From Acanthosoma haemorrhoidale (taxonomy: Eukaryota > Arthropoda > Insecta > Hemiptera > Acanthosomatidae), in NCBI GenBank assembly GCA_930367205.1, contig OV884011.1:168403226-168467225 (forward strand): DNA of 64,000 nt, read 5' to 3'. The notes under the pieces were generated by a model. That model searched no databases. It was not told the DNA's origin and was given only the letters and a program-made list of their open reading frames with translations. Each line of letters begins with the position of its first letter. Positions within the stretch are counted from its first letter, which is position 1. This document shows positions 59,431-64,000 of the stretch, piece by piece. Made by a program: the position numbers and the translations under genes.

Positions 59431-59649
59431 GATTAATACAATAGCACTTTAAGCAGTGGTTGCATATTAAGTTTATACTTTATTATTACATTTTGGGAGA
59501 AAAACGTTCATTAGTCAAAACCACTTCACTTGTCACTTTTTAGTGGTCACCACAGAGCTCACTTATAAACAAATGGGCCCATTTTATAGGACGAAATTGA
59601 AGAGGCTTATAAAGATTCCTGATTAGAAATGGTTGGATTGAAATTTTAA

Positions 59650-59785
59650 GAGATGAGCCAAGCAGTATCAGTAGAATTTCAGTTGAAAGTCATTTCATAT
59701 ATTAAGAAAGGAAAAAAGGCATCAGCAAATATAAATCCTGGAAGCCATCCTAGCACATGAGATGAGAGTCACCAATACCAAATTT
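59650..59785 (+). pseudogene. Pogo/Tigger-type transposase N-terminal scrap
   Basis: The frame reads MSQAVSVEFQLKVISYIKKG then KKASANIN, followed by a stop. It resembles the first helix-turn-helix of CENP-B-like transposases (E-F-K-L-K-V-I...G...A-x-x-I-A). It is short and broken. Confidence 0.4.
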
Positions 59786-60021
59786 TACAGCTTCATTTTT
59801 GTAATAACATCAAAACAGCACAATTCAACCGTTCTCTACTTCCGCTCAACATATATTCAAAGTATTTTGGATCTTTTGTTTTTTTCCTAAAAACCTTTAT
59901 TTGAGATAAAATATATAGAATTATTGAAATCGTCTACTGCATCAGAGCTGCATTGTAAGGAGGTACTTAAATCTAATATAAACTGTCTATGGTCAGAATT
60001 ATACAAACTAAAGACAGTACC

Positions 60022-60065
60022 AGGCGATGGGGCTCACCTTTGGGTTGTAAAATTGAGCCAGTAAA
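60022..60065 (-). repeat. LINE 3'-end fragment (gatggggctcacc motif)
   Basis: ggcgatggggctcacctttg matches the motif at about 660 and, inverted, the end of the LINE fragment at 5.4 kb. Confidence 0.45.
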
Positions 60066-60069
60066 ATAT

Positions 60070-60955
60070 TGAGCAAGGCTTTATTCCTTTATTTCTTCCT
60101 CCTTCCCATCTCTATCAGTCTTTCTGAAATACATTTGATTGTATCATTCAATAGATGTGTAGACTGAATAGAATTGAATTAGTAGCCTTTAATTTATTCA
60201 TCAATAACAATATGATTGTTAGTGTTGGTTGGACAAAATAATTTTTTTTCTTTAATGGTGATCAGGGAACAAATTGTAATTAAGTAGTAAATGTCATATA
60301 TTTCCTTTACCGAGTTATGTAAATAAAATTAATCTAGGGGTTTCTGGACATAGAAAGAATATATGAAACAGCTGCGATTAGACCATCAAAAATTTGCTTA
60401 TTTAACCTAAAATAGTTGAAAACTTGTCCCAATCATTTCTTAAACCCTCAAAAAGTACAAAAAATGCTCCAACCTCGAATGACTGAGCACACTGCTTTAT
60501 AATTATTATTCCTCTCAACAAACATCTATCCACATTATTTAATATGTTAACATCCCATTATTGTTAATCTATGTGAAACCATTCAAAGGACATATGAACA
60601 AATGTGGAGATTCGTAGTTCAAACAATTAAAAAAATTCTGTGATGGTTAAGTTTAGTATTTGCATTTACATTTCATTTAATGCTCTGAAAAACCATTTTT
60701 TACTTCAATTGCTACACATATTACACTGCTCTACAATAAAAATGGCACACTTAGAAAATTCAAATACTTCCTAATAGAATTATTTTGGCTTTCAATTATA
60801 TTTTAATTAATATTAAACGTTTTCAGTGTTAAGGGGCTATAAATATGAAGGAGACCCCCCCAATAAATGTTTTTAAAAATGATACAGAAATTTCGATTTT
60901 GATTGTGTAACTGATCTCTAAAATTTAGCAAAAGGTTTTTTTTTTTTTAAATAAA
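60070..60955. other. Anonymous AT-rich DNA
   Basis: Nothing recognised. Confidence 0.4.
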
Positions 60956-60957
60956 TA

Positions 60958-61420
60958 ATGTTTTTGACGTTCGAGCAAGTAGTGTTGTCGCTTTATTGGA
61001 ATACGTTCGAAGCCAAAGATATTCAGCCCTGCATTGGGGTTCACCTGAAACTACTATTTGGAGAGGAATTACACGTTACCGTGAGATGTGTGCAATCGCA
61101 GACCTGGATCAGGTCGGCCGTGAGTGACAGAGCCAATGCTCCGAAGTGGAATGCTAGAGGCGTGGTATTGGCGTGTCGATGAAAAGGCAGGTGGAAAAGT
61201 TTAAACCTTTTATAAAAATGAATGTGGGGATGAATATCTGAGGTGAAGTGGGAATGGCGTGGTGTATAGGAACCACCTCACCGCCAGGCGGTTGCCCTTA
61301 TCTCCGACATGTTGAATAATTCGCCCCACGCCACTCTATCGACACATCCCGATAACGTTTTCACGCCGGTTTTTGTCGTTCAAGACTTGTGATAGCAACA
61401 CTTGTTGCTGGCGTAAGCTA
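60958..61420. other. GC-richer island, unassigned
   Basis: Composition changes abruptly at about 60958. The 74-codon plus frame has no domain. A cgtgtcgat motif at 61171-61179 and its approximate complement near 61338-61346 hint at an inverted-repeat element. Confidence 0.3.
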
Positions 61421-61469
61421 TTATGAATAACGCATATCACTGTATATGTTGTATACCGTACTTTTTGTT

Positions 61470-61600
61470 GTTGTTTTTTTCCCACAGTGGATGAACTCTA
61501 TGCATTGTTTGGCTTCGTTCACGTTCCACGTGGTCAACATTAATTCTCTCATCAATTGCAAGAGCATCTTCATCTTCAGACGAAGAGAAAAAAAAAATGG
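61470..61600 (-). pseudogene. Possible PIF/Harbinger N-terminal scrap
   Basis: The minus-strand frame reads SSSEDEDALAIDERINVDHV then ERERSQTMHRVHPLWEK. An acidic start followed by R-rich sequence and W/R-V-H-P-L-W is typical of the N terminus of Harbinger transposase-like proteins. No catalytic part was found. Weak call. Confidence 0.3.
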
Positions 61601-61744
61601 CTTTCTGTCAAATGGTAACCCGCCACTTGAGTGCTTCAGCCAACCACGCCACCGACACTCCATTTCAAAACCACGTACTAGTATTCCTCTTCGGTGGACG
61701 CCCTGGCTCAGAGAGTCAATACTTGCTTTCTATTGACAGAATCT

Positions 61745-62490
61745 AGTTGGTCTGTAAGTTTAAAGGTCGGCATTATTTCAATTCTCAGATCGCAGTCTCT
61801 TGGGTATTGAGAATAATAGTGTCTGTTTCTATTCCTTTAGAATTCCTGGTAGGGTATAATACAGTATAGATTATGAAAGTTATTTTCCAAAAAATATTTG
61901 ATATGAGTAAAGATAGTAAAGAATCAAATGTACCAGAAAAAATGGTTTTAATAAAAAAAAAAAAAAGTATATAATCTACATTTATAATTTAGCTTTTTAT
62001 TCGTTTTCTTGTATGTTTTTATACAATTCCATACAGGTATGGTTAAAACTATATTTAATAATTAGCAAGCATCTCAAGGTTTGAGCATGCAATTGAGTTT
62101 TATTATTTCCTAAACTGCATTGGTTACATTAAGTTTATTTGTGGACTGAATTCTTAACTCTCTTTTACCAACTCAATCCGATCTCACAATAAACTCTTCA
62201 TTCAGCTCATTTGATTATCTCTCGCTCAATTAAATATGAACCCAATGGTTACATTTTACCAATGGCCTAAATCCAGTTCTTACCATAGGTAATAACTATT
62301 TCTATGTATACAATTTCCGATTATTTTTAACCAATGATATTTACTGTCAATATAGATATTTTTCTCGGCACTGTTCTTAAAGTTAATTTACAACTATTAC
62401 ATGTCAGTCGTATATGTATATATGCGTAGTATACTATACATTTACACTATATATTTATATATATCATTATTACTAGACTACGTACGTATA
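61745..62490. other. AT-rich DNA before the terminal LINE
   Basis: Nothing recognised. TA-rich sequence (about 62410-62495) precedes the LINE truncation point. Confidence 0.4.
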
Positions 62491-62495
62491 TAAAA

Positions 62496-64000
62496 TCTCC
62501 ATTACTGTGGTGTTTGGTCGTTGACTCATTGTTAACAAACCTAAACTCTGCAGGGTTCTACGCACAGGGATATGCTGATGACATTGCTGTGCTCATAGGG
62601 GGCAAGTTCTCAGAAACCATTTCTGAGTTGCTTTCCGCATCGATGGATCTTTTGAGGGATTGGTGTGAAAAGAATGGTTTAGGAATCAATCCCCAGAAGA
62701 TAAATCTCTGTATCTTCACTAACAAAAGAAATGCTATAGTTAGACCACCCTATATAGGGGGGACACAGGTAAGCATTTGTAGTGAGGTAAAGCATCTAGG
62801 GGTTACTCTGGATAGTAAATTGGACTGGTCTAAACACATCAGGAATACTACTATGAAGGCACTTCGATGCCTCTATGCATGCAAAAGGGCTGTGGGTAGG
62901 ACCTGGGGACTACAACCCAGAATGTTATTCTGGCTATATACCGCAGCAGTGAGACCAATGGTGCTCTATGCCTCTATGGCGTGGTGGCACAGAGGTAGCA
63001 TTAGTAAAAATAGAACTTTGCTTGGCAAATTACAGAGGCTTTCATGTCTCATGATTACTGGTGCCATGAGTACAACTCCTACTGCTGCAATGGAAGTCTT
63101 ATTGAACTTGAATCCACTGCACATAGAAGTAGAAGCGCAAGCCTTGAACGTGGCTTACAGACTTGCGAAATCAGGAACAAGATCCAAAGTCATGACTCAC
63201 ATGGGGCATGGGAACTTGTTCAGAAGAATTGATGAGGACGAGGTGCTGTCAATGCACTCTGACCTACAAGTTAAGAAACACACAGACGTCTTATACTGTG
63301 CGGTAAACACAAAGACCAAACCACATAAACTGTGTAATGGGATTAATTGTTATACAGACGGCTCACTAACAGAAAACGGATCAGGGGCCGGCATATGGAG
63401 GAAAGATAAACCAGAATCTGGGATTTCTATTCCTTTAGGTAGACACACCTCGGTCTTTCAGGCCGAAGTGATGGCGATCAATGTCTGTACCCAAACCTTA
63501 ATTGGGGAGGGTGTAAGAAACAGACTGATCACAATTTTCACGGATAGCCAGGCAGCCATTGGCGCCCTGAGAAGCTATACGACCAGATCTTATTTGGTTG
63601 AGGAGTGTAAAAACAACCTAAACACACTCTCGCTAGCCAATAAGGTTAGAATCGACTGGGTGCCAGGACACACAGGCATCACAGGCAATGAAAAGGCAGA
63701 TGGCCTTGCAAGGGTGGGCTCAGAACAGACACCTCTTGCACCTGAACCCATATGTGGTATCAGCCTCAGCTACGCTAAAAGGCGTATAAAATTAGCTTTA
63801 GAGGACAGGGCAAGACTCTCTTGGAGAGAAACTAAGAAACAGGAACACTCGAAACTGTTTCTTGATGGACCCTGTAAGAAAAGAAGCTCAGTACTTCTAT
63901 CAATGGACAGGTGGACACTCAAAAGTGTGACAGGACTCTATACAGGTCACTGTCGGTTAAACAAACACCTCTTTAATTTGGGGATAGTGGGATCACCAAT
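62496..64000 (+). mobile_element. 5'-truncated LINE with open reverse transcriptase/RNase H frame, runs off the window
   Basis: A single stop-free frame of about 500 codons runs from SPLLWCLVVDSLL at 62496 to the window end. It enters the reverse-transcriptase domain mid-way, just before the catalytic box GYADDIAVL. It continues through KHLGVTLDSKLDWSKHI, a thumb region (LYTAAVRPMVLYASMAWW, ITGAMSTTPTAAME), and a complete RNase H: D in CYTDGS, E in FQAEVMAI, D in FTDSQAA, and H/D in GHTGITGNEKAD. It ends in the C-terminal region shared with the 24.7-25.0 kb fragment. The RT-plus-RNase H layout points to the R1/LOA/I side of the Jockey superfamily. The endonuclease and ORF1 are absent. The open frame indicates a recent insertion, but the truncated copy lacks a start and is not an intact element. 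Confidence 0.92.

Noticed and set aside
60958..61182. 74-codon frame in a GC-rich island as a small gene
   Set aside because: No recognisable domain or promoter. The island looks like part of an unidentified transposon.

Overview
This is an AT-rich stretch of a eukaryotic, almost certainly insect, genome. The evidence is a spliced gene with GT-AG introns, mariner remains, several non-LTR retrotransposon families with A-tails or AAT-tails, and tRNA-like SINE heads. The style of the retrotransposon proteins suggests a hemipteran, but that is an impression from family resemblance, not a test. No bacterial operon, CRISPR array, rRNA or functional tRNA was seen.

Layout. From 1 to about 44.5 kb I find no host gene, only transposable-element remains and anonymous AT-rich DNA: a decayed mariner with both inverted ends (3130-4391); a decayed long-inverted-repeat element carrying an uncharacterised protein family (9638-11634); repeat families here called A (Jockey-like LINE 3' ends), B and C; mini- and microsatellites (14.5, 22.2 and 23.8 kb); a second, minus-strand mariner scrap (20.2-20.5 kb); and a CR1/Jockey-type LINE (23.5-25.9 kb) interrupted by a small nested LINE that is bounded by a 48-bp target-site duplication.

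44.5-46.8 kb holds a second, better preserved element of the long-inverted-repeat kind. Its roughly 165-bp inverted repeats enclose a broken gene of the same protein family as the 10-kb element. A 17-bp tandem array abuts its right end.

47.3-55.5 kb holds the one host gene I can support. It has five coding exons (47327-49109, 49648-49917, 52943-53123, 54058-54269, 55064-55464) whose splice phases agree throughout and give a 948-residue protein. The first 594 residues carry four U1/matrin-type C2H2 zinc fingers, three of them followed by a second CxxC knuckle. The rest is a Cid1/TUTase-type terminal nucleotidyltransferase with all three catalytic aspartates and a PAP-associated domain. At the position of the uridine-selecting histidine of Cid1 it has Arg912.

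55.5-62.5 kb has no recognisable gene, only scattered repeats and small DNA-transposon scraps. From 62.5 kb to the window end runs a 5'-truncated, open-frame LINE with reverse transcriptase and RNase H. It is the same family as the small nested fragment at 24.7-25.0 kb.
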